From Zygaena filipendulae (taxonomy: Eukaryota > Arthropoda > Insecta > Lepidoptera > Zygaenidae): a stretch of 64,000 nt of DNA. Shown piece by piece: positions 1-12,200 of this stretch; position 1 is the stretch's first letter; the number at the start of each line of letters is the position of its first letter. A model generated the notes under the pieces. The model was not told the origin of the DNA. It made no database searches and saw nothing but the letters and a program-made list of their open reading frames with translations. The translations under genes were made by a program, and so were the position numbers. The stretch lies in the NCBI GenBank assembly GCA_907165275.2, contig OU015670.1, forward strand, positions 8,025,501-8,089,500, given 5' to 3'.

Positions 1-256
1 CGTAAACCGAGTAACAATAGGCAATAATAGACCCGAATTTTTTGCTTTTTCAAATTATTGAAAAAATACTAAGATAAAACGCATTAATGTTTAGGAACCC
101 CCGCTCTTGACGTCATAACGTGCTATAAACTGTAGCACGGCGTGACGTCACGCAACAATTCAACTTAATTTGTATCTCCGTTATTATTTGATTACGTAAA
201 AAAAAATACGTGTCCAATATTTTTTATTAATCTACAAGACGGGCTAAAAATGACAA
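1..256 (+). mobile_element. TIR element family B, copy 1 (truncated at window edge)
   Basis: Family B is a non-coding element of about 320 bp whose ends carry TAGTCCGTC/GACGGACTA and GGGATGTTGACTA-type inverted termini. Its centre has two TGACGTCA palindromes about 30-45 bases apart, flanking a stretch reading CCGCCATACAAACT in intact copies. This copy (palindromes at 108-115 and 143-150) runs up to about 15 bases before the acceptor of the first visible Nup98-96 exon. Confidence 0.8.
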
Positions 257-271
257 TTTTTTCCTTCGTAG

Positions 272-3261
272 ACGCGTGGAGGACGGCGCGTCGCAGCGCG
301 AGGTGAACGGCCTCTCGGAGCGCGAGCGGGAGGCGGCGCCCGACGGCGGCGAGCCGCAGCGCGACCGCCCGCAGGCGGAGCGCCCCGACAACAACGGTGA
401 GCCTTGGCGGACACAACGTACAAACATAAATAGTGAATCTAGATTGCATGGTAGTAGGCCACTCTCTAGTGCCCGGCTGGCTAGCTACCACCTTCAAGTT
501 GTAAATCTGTCGCCAAGCCCCTAACGGTGTGTTCCGGCCGCCTCATTTGAAAGTCAGTTCCCATCCCTATTCCAGGTCGGCAACGCACCTGCATGCCTTC
601 TGGTGTTGCAAATGTCCATGGGCGGCGGTGATCACTTACCATCAGGTGTACCACCATATCTCTTCCATAGTTGAACGATTTTCTTATTTTTAATTTCTCT
701 AAGACTAAAGCCTTTTTCATGGTTGTGAGTATGTAGGATCCGTTATGCGTGAAAAGTGCCAACAAAAGCATTTAGAAAAAAAAAATCTGTTGCTGTGTTT
801 TTCCGTAAGGCAGCCGAATGATCTGTTCGTTTTAAGAAGATTTAACGACGGGCCATATTAATAAACTGAATAAAAATTGTCCCCAGGCTTAGACAACAGT
901 TCTGAAAGAAACGGCAGTTGGTAAGTGGTTTTGGATATATACGTATTACCTTTATATTTTCGATTAGCGAATACTAGCGGTTTCACTTGCGTATTCTGCG
1001 GAGTTATTGCCAGTTTCTAATGAATCTCGCGATATTATAAACTGGCGAAAAATTGTGAGTTCCACTGCACCAACCGACCACCACCAACCTTACAATTTAA
1101 CCCATTATATTGTAAAAAAAAATTGTGGTGCAATCATTGATGTCATTGTATTAAGGGTATGTTCCGTTATTAATTACGGATAGCACTGGCCCAGTGTTCG
1201 CAGTGACGACAAATTCGTTCCGTTATAACTTACAGTATACTGCCGCAGTATCCGCAGTAGGCAGTATGACGTCATAATCGTCGCCATTTTTGTATACTGT
1301 GAGCACTGGCGTTTTCGAGGTAAGGTGCTCTCAGTGGTTTGATCACGTGATCATCCTCGGAACGGTGATGGTCGACAGCGTGACATGACAATGAAATGGA
1401 TGACAGTGTTCAGTACAGCGAACTATAAAGAAACGGCTTCGCAGTATCCTAAATTGACGTCATATTATATCACCTTACAGTGCTATCAGTAATACCGGAA
1501 CATACCTATATACCCGAGATACACAGTGAGACGCCAAAATGTCCTCACAAATAAACCTGTAAAATGGAAATATACAGGTTTTTAAGCTTGTGAGCGTTGT
1601 CGTGTTTTGCTTATTCAATCAAATGATTTTGACAATTGATTTTATTTGTCGTTTTTGTCTATCGAAGGTAATTTCTGTTAGGACATTTGCATGAATGAGT
1701 ACAATAAAGTATTATAATATTGTAGTAATACTATAGTTAACTTTGCCTCTGTATGTTTGTTATCCGCGTTTTAGGTTGAGCGCGTCCAAAGCGTCGTGGG
1801 GCGACAAGGAGAAGTCCATCGATGACGTCACACCGAGACTGTACCCCAATCTCGGTGAGTTCTTTTATTTATATTCGGATATATTATTTTTATTTTATTT
1901 TTTATTTTTATTTTATTTTATTAAGAAATCATACAGTGATACAAATGGATATAGATATAACACATAGAAATTTACAGAAGTAAGACCAATTACAGATTTC
2001 TTCATGAATATTTTATAAGTATTGAAACGGTAAGGAAGTAAATTGAAAAGAATGTACATAAAATGAGCTAACAATTATAACATTGAAGGTAGTAGAAGAA
2101 AAAGTAACAAAAAATTTACTCAAAGTGCAAATATGTGTGTGCAGTTGTCTTTCCGTAATAAGTTGACTGTGTTGTTATTTGACGAGGTAATAATACAATA
2201 AAAGAAAGTAAGGATAGATAATTAATAAACGAATTAGGAATTATGTTATTTGAGTAAATAAATTTTCTCGATTAATAAATTTTCTAAAGTTTTGGAACGT
2301 AGTTCCTTATGAGACGATGCGGGGAAAAACGTCCGTAACGTAAGATTTTTTTTTTATCAATAAAAAAAAATTGTTACCCGAATAATTATTTTCTTTATAC
2401 CTCAAATAGAACTTAAAATTAATATTTAATAATAAGGAACTTCGTTCCTATCCGGTGTCCCACGACACCACACTTTTTTTTTGTGTAACCAAAGGTGTAA
2501 CTGACTAGTGATCATTGGATATTTGAGATCTGAAGGATTGATTCCACTAAATATTGATGAAGCTAAAATTTGTGTTCGTTTACAGACAAGGAGGAACCTC
2601 AAATATCTGACAGGCGCGCCAGCTGGTGAGTATCATATTTACGTATACAACGTGAAATAAGGATATTGAGACGCGTTTACCACTCACAAAGAAACAGCTA
2701 GTCCAGAGAGTATGGAGTATAGTGAAATATTTCCAATTTTGAACGTGAGGATATAGCATAGCTAAGATGAGATCAGCGCAGTAACACAGCCGTTGTGATT
2801 CCAGGGGAGGCCTTTGTCATGAAATTTTGCATACGTGTTCTCAGAGGTAAAGAAAAGGATATTAGGTACCCCTGACAACGTATATACAACATTTCAAATT
2901 TCCATCCGTTTCAGAGATAAGCCGGAGCAAACAGACAGATAGACAGACAGAGAATTTTTTTTTTGTATGTAAGGTATACTTTTATATGCACTTAGTGAAA
3001 AGCTGTTAGTATGGAATTACAAACAGACGCTTCAGTTTTATTTATATGTATAGATTGCTATAACGTACTGTATACCTACGTGTGTTTGCGTCAGGCTGAC
3101 GACGAAGCCCCTGCGCAAGGTGCTGGCGGCGAGCCCCGAGTCGGTGGAGAACTCGGTGCGCGAGCTGGGCGTGCGCGCGCCTCCGCCGCCCGCGCCCGCC
3201 GCGCCCGCCGCCCACGCCGCCCACGCCGCCCACGACAAGGAGAACATCGACGAACTGTCCG
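272..3261 (+). CDS. Nup98-96: Nup98 linker region, exons 1-5
   Basis: Five exons (272-396, 887-920, 1775-1854, 2586-2625, 3095-3261) encode the unstructured linker between the upstream FG repeats and the autoproteolytic domain. It is rich in E, R, S, P and D. Exons 2 and 4 are only 34 and 40 nt. Both exon 2-3 and exon 4-5 junctions split a tryptophan codon, giving S-W-L-S and [10 protein letters not shown]. Exon 5 ends with alanine-rich sequence containing three A-A-H units and then D-K-E-N-I-D-E-L-S. Reading phase is continuous across all five. Similarity to other species is weak here, as is usual for this linker; assignment rests on phase and position before the conserved domain. Confidence 0.88.
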
Positions 3262-6200
3262 GTATTTATCTATCTTTCTTTCTTTCTTTGTCGCTCCCTC
3301 GCATTTATCTATACTTCTATACTAATATTAGAATAAGGAAGATTTGATTTTCTGTTTGTTTGTTAGTTACGATTTAACTCAAAAACTACCGAGCTGATTT
3401 CAAAAATTCTTTCACCATTAGAGCGATATATTATTATTATTATCCCTAAGTAAAATAAGCTATATTGTAATTCGGGATTCCTACGGGAACTCCGAAATTA
3501 CCGCGGGTGAAACTGCCGGGAACAGCTATTATATGATAACCTTAAAAGAAATCATCAAGCAAACAGCTGTTATGAGCTGAAACGAGGGACGCGACTCTGT
3601 CGTTACACACTAAAATATTTACCCTTGTGTGCCTCAAAAAATCTTTACCCTTGTGTGCCCCAAAAGATCTTTACCCTTGTGTGCTTCAAAAGATATTTAC
3701 TCTTGTGTGCCCTAAACAATCTTTACCCTTGTGTGCCCCAAAAGATCTTTACTCTTGTGTGCCCTAAACAATCTTTACCCTTGTGTGTCCCAAAACATAT
3801 TTACCCTTGTGTGCCCCAAAAAATCTTTACCCTTGTGTACCCCAAAAAATCTTTACCCTTGTGTGCCCCAAAAAATCTTTACCCTTGTGTGCCCCAAAAG
3901 ATCTTTACCCTTGTGCGCCCCGAAAGATCTTTACCCTTGTGTGCCCCAAAAAATCTTTACCCTTGTGTGCCCCAAAAAATCTTTACCCTTGTGTGCCCCA
4001 AAAGATCTTTACCCTTGTGTGCCCCAAAAAATCTTTACCCTTGTGTGTGTGGGTCCAGCACGAAAGATTACCTAATATTATGTGTCGTGTCATGTGTGTC
4101 GCAGTGCCGGAGGAGGAGCGCCCGCCCCCCGCGCCGCCCGCGCCGCACCCCGCGGGCGTCCGGCTGACGCGCCCCGGGTACTACACGATACCCTCGCTCG
4201 AGGAAATGATCAGTGAGTGCCCCCCACTTCGCTGAAGTTGAACGGATAACCTCTTTACGCATACCGCGTGTAAATTTAACACGAGACACATATTCAAATT
4301 CTCGGTGATTCATGCTTTACTTGTGTTGTGACCAATAAAAAGTAAAAAATATTGATAAATCACAGAGAAATCTTTAAGATCTTTGGTTAACGCCGTCGAA
4401 CGAACTTCACAGACGATTTGTCGGCGTGTCAATGGCGATACAAAAGAAGGGGGCGTTGAATAATCCTTAAGATTTCGCGCGCTTGATTTTTGGGACGACT
4501 TGTATACTAAATTTCATGATGATCGATGCAGTAATAAGGATGTTGACGACTTTTGAAAATCAAAATTGTAATTAGTCCGTCAGTTAGAAAATAAAAAAAC
4601 AACACACGTATTCTTTGCTTTTTCAAATAAATGAAAACTGAACTTTACAGAGATAAAGCGCATCAAAGTTTAGGATGATGGGGTCGTGAGTCGTGACGTC
4701 ACTTACCGCTATAAGCCGCCATACAAACTGCACCGGTTAGTGACGTCACGCGAAATTTCAACTCAATGTATCGCCGTTATTTTTTGAGTACGCAAAAAAG
4801 AAAAAAATACGTGCCCAATATTTTTTTATATCTACAAGGCGGACTTAAAAAAAAATTAGTCAACAAGCCCATAAGGTGTGAAAGCTTAATAAACAAGCAG
4901 TAAAACTCACATTCGTATTTACAATATTTGAAGTGATTTCGTGTATATTTGTGCAGACTACATCCGGCCGGACGGGTCGTGCGTGGTGCCGCACCTCACC
5001 ATCGGCCGGAAGAACTACGGGAACGTGTTCTACGACTGCGAGATCGACGTCGCCGGCCTCGACCTGGACGCGCTCGGTGAGCGACTGTGAACCTCACAGA
5101 CGTTCCCACTTGTCGGACGTCGGATCCGGATTTTAATCGGACGTCGGCGCCTCTGTTCACACTTGTCGGCCGTCGGACACGGTCGAAGCTGGCGCCAACA
5201 CAACAACTCTGCTTGCGCGCCGCGATCTCGCGGTGACGCGACGCACAAGCAGAGTTGTGGAGGCGAAACAAGGGGTAGGTAGTGGGGAGAGAGTTGTCGC
5301 CCCCGACATCCGACATATGTGAACGGCCATACTAACTCATAGGCGAGCGAGATCCGACACGATTTTTTTCCGGGCGTAGCGGGCTCGCAAAACAGCCGAC
5401 ATTTCTTGTGCGGCGACGACACAATCTGTTTCCGACAAGTGTGAATAGCTCCATATAAAATAGCTATGTTAGCTTTGGCATTATCGCACGGCGCCACCTG
5501 TCGTAATGAGCGTAATAACACAATATGTGTGTGCAGTGCACTTCCTGAACAAGGAGGTGATAGTGTACCCGGAGGACGGCGACAAGCCGCCCGTGGGCGA
5601 GGGGCTCAACCGGCGCGCCATCGTCACGCTGGACCGCGTGTGGCCGCGCGACAAGAGCGAGCGCCGGCCCATCACCGAGCCCGACAGGTAACTCTACACT
5701 ACCCGCTCACTCACCTCACGAGCTTACTGTATAGGGTCTACACTCTACAGTCACTGACGACCCACGCCTCCCCGCTTCTTGTAGGGTCCACAGTTACTGC
5801 CTGCGTCACTGCTCTCTGCAGGGTCCACAGTTACTTACGTCCTTTCTTCCTGCTCTACACCTACTACTTATCTATGATTTGCCTCCTACCCGAGCCTCAC
5901 CCAATACCCGCGCCCCGACCACTACCCGTGCCTTAACCACTACTCGCGCCTCATCAGCTCGCTGTAGGGCTCACAGTCACTCACCTGATGAGCGTACTGT
6001 ATAGGGTCCATCTATAGTCACTGATCTCCCTACTCATGCCTCAGCGCTTCCTATAAGGTCCACAGTTACCTCACTACTTGCGCCTTACTTCTCTTTATAG
6101 GGCCCACAGTTACCTCCCGCGCCCCATCCACTATCCGTGCCTTGTTTCCTACCCACGTCTTACCCACTACCCGCACCTCACTATCCACTCCTAGCCGTGC

Positions 6201-9200
6201 CTCACTGTATAGTCTAAGAGTCTACAACTAGTCACCCCTCCACGCGCGCCTCACTCATTCATCGGAAGGTCTAGAGCGTTAATCTAGTCACCTCTCAGCC
6301 CGCGCCTCGCTCTCGGCCTCGATTGTTGACGTGTTGCGTGTCGTGTCGCAGGCTGCTGAAGATGGACTACGAGGGCAAGCTGCGGCGCGTGTGCGACAAG
6401 CACGACACCAAGTTCATCGAGTACCGCCCGCTCACCGGCAGCTGGGTCTTCCGGGTGAGTCACACTATGACACACACACCAATTGCGGCCGCACTCAGAG
6501 TCATTTTAATGTTTACTTAATTTTAAGTAAAAAAATACCTGCCGCATCAGAGACGTTCTTTAAATTAATGTTAATTGTTATTTAACTAATTAAGTTAAAT
6601 TTAGTTAAAAGCCTATTATTCCACGGGAATCAACGACTCTGAGTGCGGCCGTCAATCTTTCAATTCGACTAGTCCCTACTAATATTATAAATGTGAAAGT
6701 TACTCTGTCTGTCTGTTGCGCTTTCAGGCCTTAACGATGCAACCGACCTTTATGAAATTTTGCATGCACGTTGTCAAGGGTACAGAGAACATAGGGTACT
6801 TTTTATCTCGGGATTCCCGCGGGAACTGCGAAATTAACGCGAGAATATGTCAATTAGGTTCTAACTGACGTTATTTAGTTTAACGATTTTAAAAAAGACA
6901 CAGGTATTTCAGGATTCTTGGTGATTTGACCCTTTCAAGTCGAGTACCTAGATACTAATCAAAGCCCCCTCGTTCGCCAGGTGGAGCACTTCAGCAAGTA
7001 CGGGCTGACCGACTCGGACGAGGAGGAGGAGGCGCCGCCCGACGTGCTGCGGCGGCAGCTGGCGGCGCAGGCGCTGCAGGCCAGCGCGCCGCCCGGCGCC
7101 CCGCCCGCCGCCGCGCTCGCCGCCGGTACGTTGCCCTGCATAGTGGACCACTCGACTATTTATACACGTAGGGTAGCTACACTTTTACGATAACGGATTC
7201 GGGATCCATTCATTACCAGCGTAGGGATGGCGTGATACATATTATGCTTGGCGACGACATATTCTGCTCATCTGTAACTATTAGTTATATGTGAGTTGTG
7301 ATTAGGCGATATGAACTGATAAAAACAACCTCAAAGATTCCAAGCGCTGTACCACTAGAGCCTCTACTGATCGATGTCATCTCCACGCGTTGCAGTGACG
7401 AAGCAGGCGGCGCCGGCGCCCGCCGCTGGCTTGGGCGGGCTGGGCGGCCTGGGTGGCCTGGGTGGCCTGGGCGGGCTGGGCTCGGCGAGCGCGGGCCTGC
7501 CGGCCGGCGCCGAGGACAGCCTGCTCGCGATGCACCACTCGTCGCTCGCCCTGCTCGACAGCGCTGGCAAAGGTACATATTGAGGCACGCTCACACTGAA
7601 AGCGTAGCTGGCGCGCGCAGACGCAAACGTATACACTATACACGTCATGATAACTTCGAGACAGCAATGAAAAAGTTGATTTCGATTACTGTTTTTTTTT
7701 TTATTAAATACCTATAAAAATATAAAGATTGCTTCATTGAGCTACCCTGTGTACCGTGGCTGATTATTATATATTTGATTGATCATTTAAAAAAAAAAAC
7801 GCTATGCTGCCGTCCAGAAGATAGCGTGTTTATTTATTATTTTTTTAAGTTTTGAGGGTTATTTAACTTAATATATCACTACTTGATCTATAGTTAATAT
7901 ACGTATATCTAAATTTCCAATACCTATTCTGTATATAAAGGAGATTGAGCAGTAATATAATATGAGCTCCGTCACAAACACTTACGTATGACTTCTTTAA
8001 AGTTATATTATACCAGGTTATGAAGTTTTACAATACTTGGAATGAAATCGACCATAAGTCATACAAAACATAGTAATATGTTAGTTTAAAAATACCAGAT
8101 CAAGTGTTTATGACACGCAAAAGTTATAGTCCAGCTTTGCTGTCATGAAAAAATTGTTTAACCTTTTAAGCTCTTTAAAATGACATAAGTCATCAAGTGT
8201 TACAACACTTGGGACGAACCCGCCCATTCTCTTTTAGTTTAACGAAAAAATTAACGCCTCCACGTGCACCAGCTACGCGTTCTGTTAGACCAAGCCTTTA
8301 ATGTTTACTCTTGTTTAATTATTTTGAACCCTAAGCGTAGGCGAAATAGGAGAATATTTCAAAGTAAAATATAATTACAATAGATTTATTAATTTTAATA
8401 ATGGAAATCAATAAATTAAAAAAAAAAACTTCGTGACTGTGTTTTATTTTATTTGTAAGTATTTTGCGTATGCGTAAAATGTTTCATTTATGTATTAAAT
8501 ATGTATAGTAATTAGGTAAATCAACGAATTCTCCCCTAGGAATTATTTTAATTAAACTTAATAATTATGTATGTATTTTGTTATGTAAATTAACACGAGG
8601 GCTACTTTCAGTGTATGATCTTGTGAAATATAGTTTATCAGATACACGATGGTCTACGAAATTATCGTTGATTTGTAGCTAACCGCCGCACTCAGAGTCG
8701 ACTTTAATGATTACTTAGTTAAGTATAGATTTTTAAAACAAAGCTGCCGCAATCAGAGACGTTCAGTTAATTAATGTTAATTGGCATTTAATGAGATGTA
8801 ACTTAATTAGTTAAATGCCAATTAACATTAATTTATTAAACTTGTCTGATTGCGGCAGTTTTGTTTTAAAAATCTATACTTAACTAAGTAATCATTAAAG
8901 TCAACTCTGAGTGCGGCCGTATGACCATTACCAATTAAATTACAACTTTAACGTCAAAATCTATGATCATCAATCACGTCCCGCCGCTGGTCACCGAACT
9001 TGTGGAAAAAAAAGTCGACAATCTTATTCTACTACGATTGTACGATATATTAGGCTTGATAAATAATTTTTATTCAATAAGAACTGCCAATAGTCGCTAC
9101 AAAAAAATATATTTTCCACATGTGTAATTTGTTATATTTAGAGTGAAATATCTATGAAGCTATTGGTTATTTTTTTATCAAGTGGCGCCAAATCATTCTA

Positions 9201-12200
9201 AGGACTTTAAAATTAACGTTGTTGGTCGTAAAACCGAAGTAGCCCTTTCGGGTTCGGTCAAGAAACACATAGGCCTAAAGCGAAAATATTTATAAATAGT
9301 TAATACTTTTCCAAAAAAATTTAAGTTAGGCAACTGTTTCATGTACCTACTGTATACATTCTACTGTCCCTGTTATCTAAAGAGTAGTAAATTCCGCATT
9401 CTGCCTAAATAAATGTTGCTCATTTTTAATATTGTTACTGTAGATAAATACAAATAAATTAATATTGTAATATAGTAGTAATTATTAAAATTTAATTAAA
9501 TGAAGTTTTACGATGCCCTTCTTAGAGTTTTCTTTTTTGCTCATTGGTTTTCTGTTCAAAACTTACCCCCGGGGTACTTAGCACTTACTTAGCAGTACTT
9601 AGCACCGGGGGTTTACGATTTTCCTGACTGAAGACCGGCGCCGTTTGTAAACGAACTAATTGTTGAAATCACCTGCAACATTATGGCATATTTGCATCAC
9701 CTTGAGAGAACGTGGACTGCGTGTATTCCGTATTAGTTGTGCCCCGCGGTTTAACCCGCGTTAATTTCAGAGTTCCCGCGGGAATTCCGGGATAAAAAGT
9801 ACCCTATGTGTTAATCTGATGTATTGGCTATATTATTGTAAAGTTTCATTTAAATCCATTCAGTAGTTTTTGCGTGAAAGAGTAACAAACATCCATCCAT
9901 CCATCCATCCACACATTCTTACAAACTTTCGCGTTTATAATATTAGTAGGATAAAATGATTTTAATGCGTTCCCTCTGTGTTTTCTCTAGGTCATAGACC
10001 TAGAGCTAAGATTTTTAAGCGGTATTCTAAATAATCTAAAAATTACCCACCTTTCCTATATACAGTGTTGCCGTATGAAAAAAAAATGCACTAAACACTT
10101 ATCGAAATTGCGCTATATTTTATGAAGGTCTAAAATTAACTTTCTATTCTATGCGTAAGTTTGATTGATCGAACCCCTAAGGGGGCGTCCATTAACCCAC
10201 CTCTCTCCACTCGACCTCGCGATACCTGCTGTAGCAATCGCGTTCACTAACCACCACACCAACGGTGGTACGGTAACGCATTGGCATATCTAGGGTTATT
10301 TTTCAGGGGGGCCATGCCCCTGACATGTCATATTAATACTCGCCGGAGTCGCGGGTGCAAACTTGTCGTCTGAAGTTAGTTATCACTATTATAGAATTTC
10401 GAACCGGTAGCCCAACATCCTGGGGTTGCCCGGCCCACCCGGCCCCCCCTCTATATACGTCTATGCTACCGGCTTCAAATTGACTCGGTATGAGCGTGAA
10501 TAAGGTCTTGAGGCCTGACATCTGTGTCAATGAATGCTCTTGAATGCAGTAGTACGTTTTGTTTGCGCTAGGTTTCGCCGAAATGGACACCACCGAAGAC
10601 AACGGCGATGCGAGCCTGTATCAGGACACGAACAGAGGTGAATACCTTATTTCTATTGCAATAAGGGGCATGTTTAACAGCGAGGTGCGCGACCAATACG
10701 CTGCACTAAAATAAATATAGAATATTCTTTATTGTACACGAAATGTAGGCATTACCTTCTCTCTGGATACAATATGTTTAAATTTCATAAAATAATGGAA
10801 AAAAAAAACTAGTTTTTAACTGTATTTTAAAGTTTTATTTATGGTATACTTCTATACCGAAGATGATACGCAAAAGAGGTATTAATATTATAAAAAGAGA
10901 AGATTTTCTAAAGAGAAGTTTGTGTGAAAGTGTAACAAACTCACATTGACATTTACAATCTTAAGGGCTAGCTGTACCCCGCTATTTCACCCGGGTCACG
11001 CTATAAGCTATGTTACTCAAGGATAATGTAGCATTCTAATGGTGAAAGAGTTTTTGAAATCGGTCCAGAAGTTTTTGAGTTAAATCGTAACAATCAAACA
11101 AAAAATGAAATCTTTTCCCTTAGATATTAGACATACCTAGATATACAGTCCGTACCTATATCATCATATCGGTGTAAAGGCAAACCAATAATTGCAATGC
11201 TTAACAGACACTAGTAGGCCTTACCTTACAACTCTTCAAATGACATTCTGAACAAACTGTCGTTGAGTGTCGTGCAGCATTCGGCATGAAGAGTCCGACG
11301 AGCGAGCTGGCGCGCCTCGAGCACCGGCGCAGCCACCACGTGCAGCTGATGAAGGCGTCGCTCTACGCTGACCACGGTACGTCTACCACCACTGGCCAGT
11401 GCCAGGCGTGGGCCTGTTTTTAGTCCGTATAGTGTAAGCAGTAGTAATTTTAGTTTTTAGTCCGTCTTGTAGAAAAAAAAATATTGGACACGTGTTTTTC
11501 CTATTTTTACGTAGGTAATCAAAAAATAACGGCGATACACCGAGTTGAAATTCCGAGTGACGTCGCGCCTACGTACACTTTATAATAAGTTATGAGCCAC
11601 GATCTCCTACTCATACTTTAATGCGTTTTATCGACGTATTTTTTGAATAATTTGAAAAATCAAAAAATACGTGTCTATTATTTTTTTTACAAACTGACGG
11701 ACTGAATAGAATTTTGATTTTTATATCTCGTCATCATGCCCTCGCAATGGCGCACGACTGAAGCGCTTTTTTAAAACACGTGGGCATAGAACCCGCGACA
11801 TTTCATTTCCTCCTCATACTCCGCGAAGGTTTCTTGGAAATTCCGAAGAAATTCTACATGTGACGATTCACTAAGAGCAAGAGCTGACAGTTACTGTCAG
11901 CTTGCTTGTCAACCTTACGATGCGCACACGCGCATGTACAACTTGTACAAGCCAGCCGTATTTACTTGTGGGAAAATACTCGAATCAGATCATTTTTATA
12001 AGTGTTTATTAGGCTCGGATATTGTTCCAGTAGACATGGAAGAGGACGCGTGCTCGTCCCTGGGCGACCAGCTGGTGCCGCAAACGTCGCGCGCGGCGAC
12101 CCGCCCCGAGACGCCGGCGCCGGGCGAGGCGCGGTACGCGGCCCGCGCCGACGACGCCGAAGACGCGCCGCCGCCGCCGCTCCTCGACGAAGGTGAGCTG

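Noticed and set aside
3625..4167. 180-codon open frame on the plus strand
   Set aside because: It is the stop-free 26-bp minisatellite translated, in intron 5. No independent gene.
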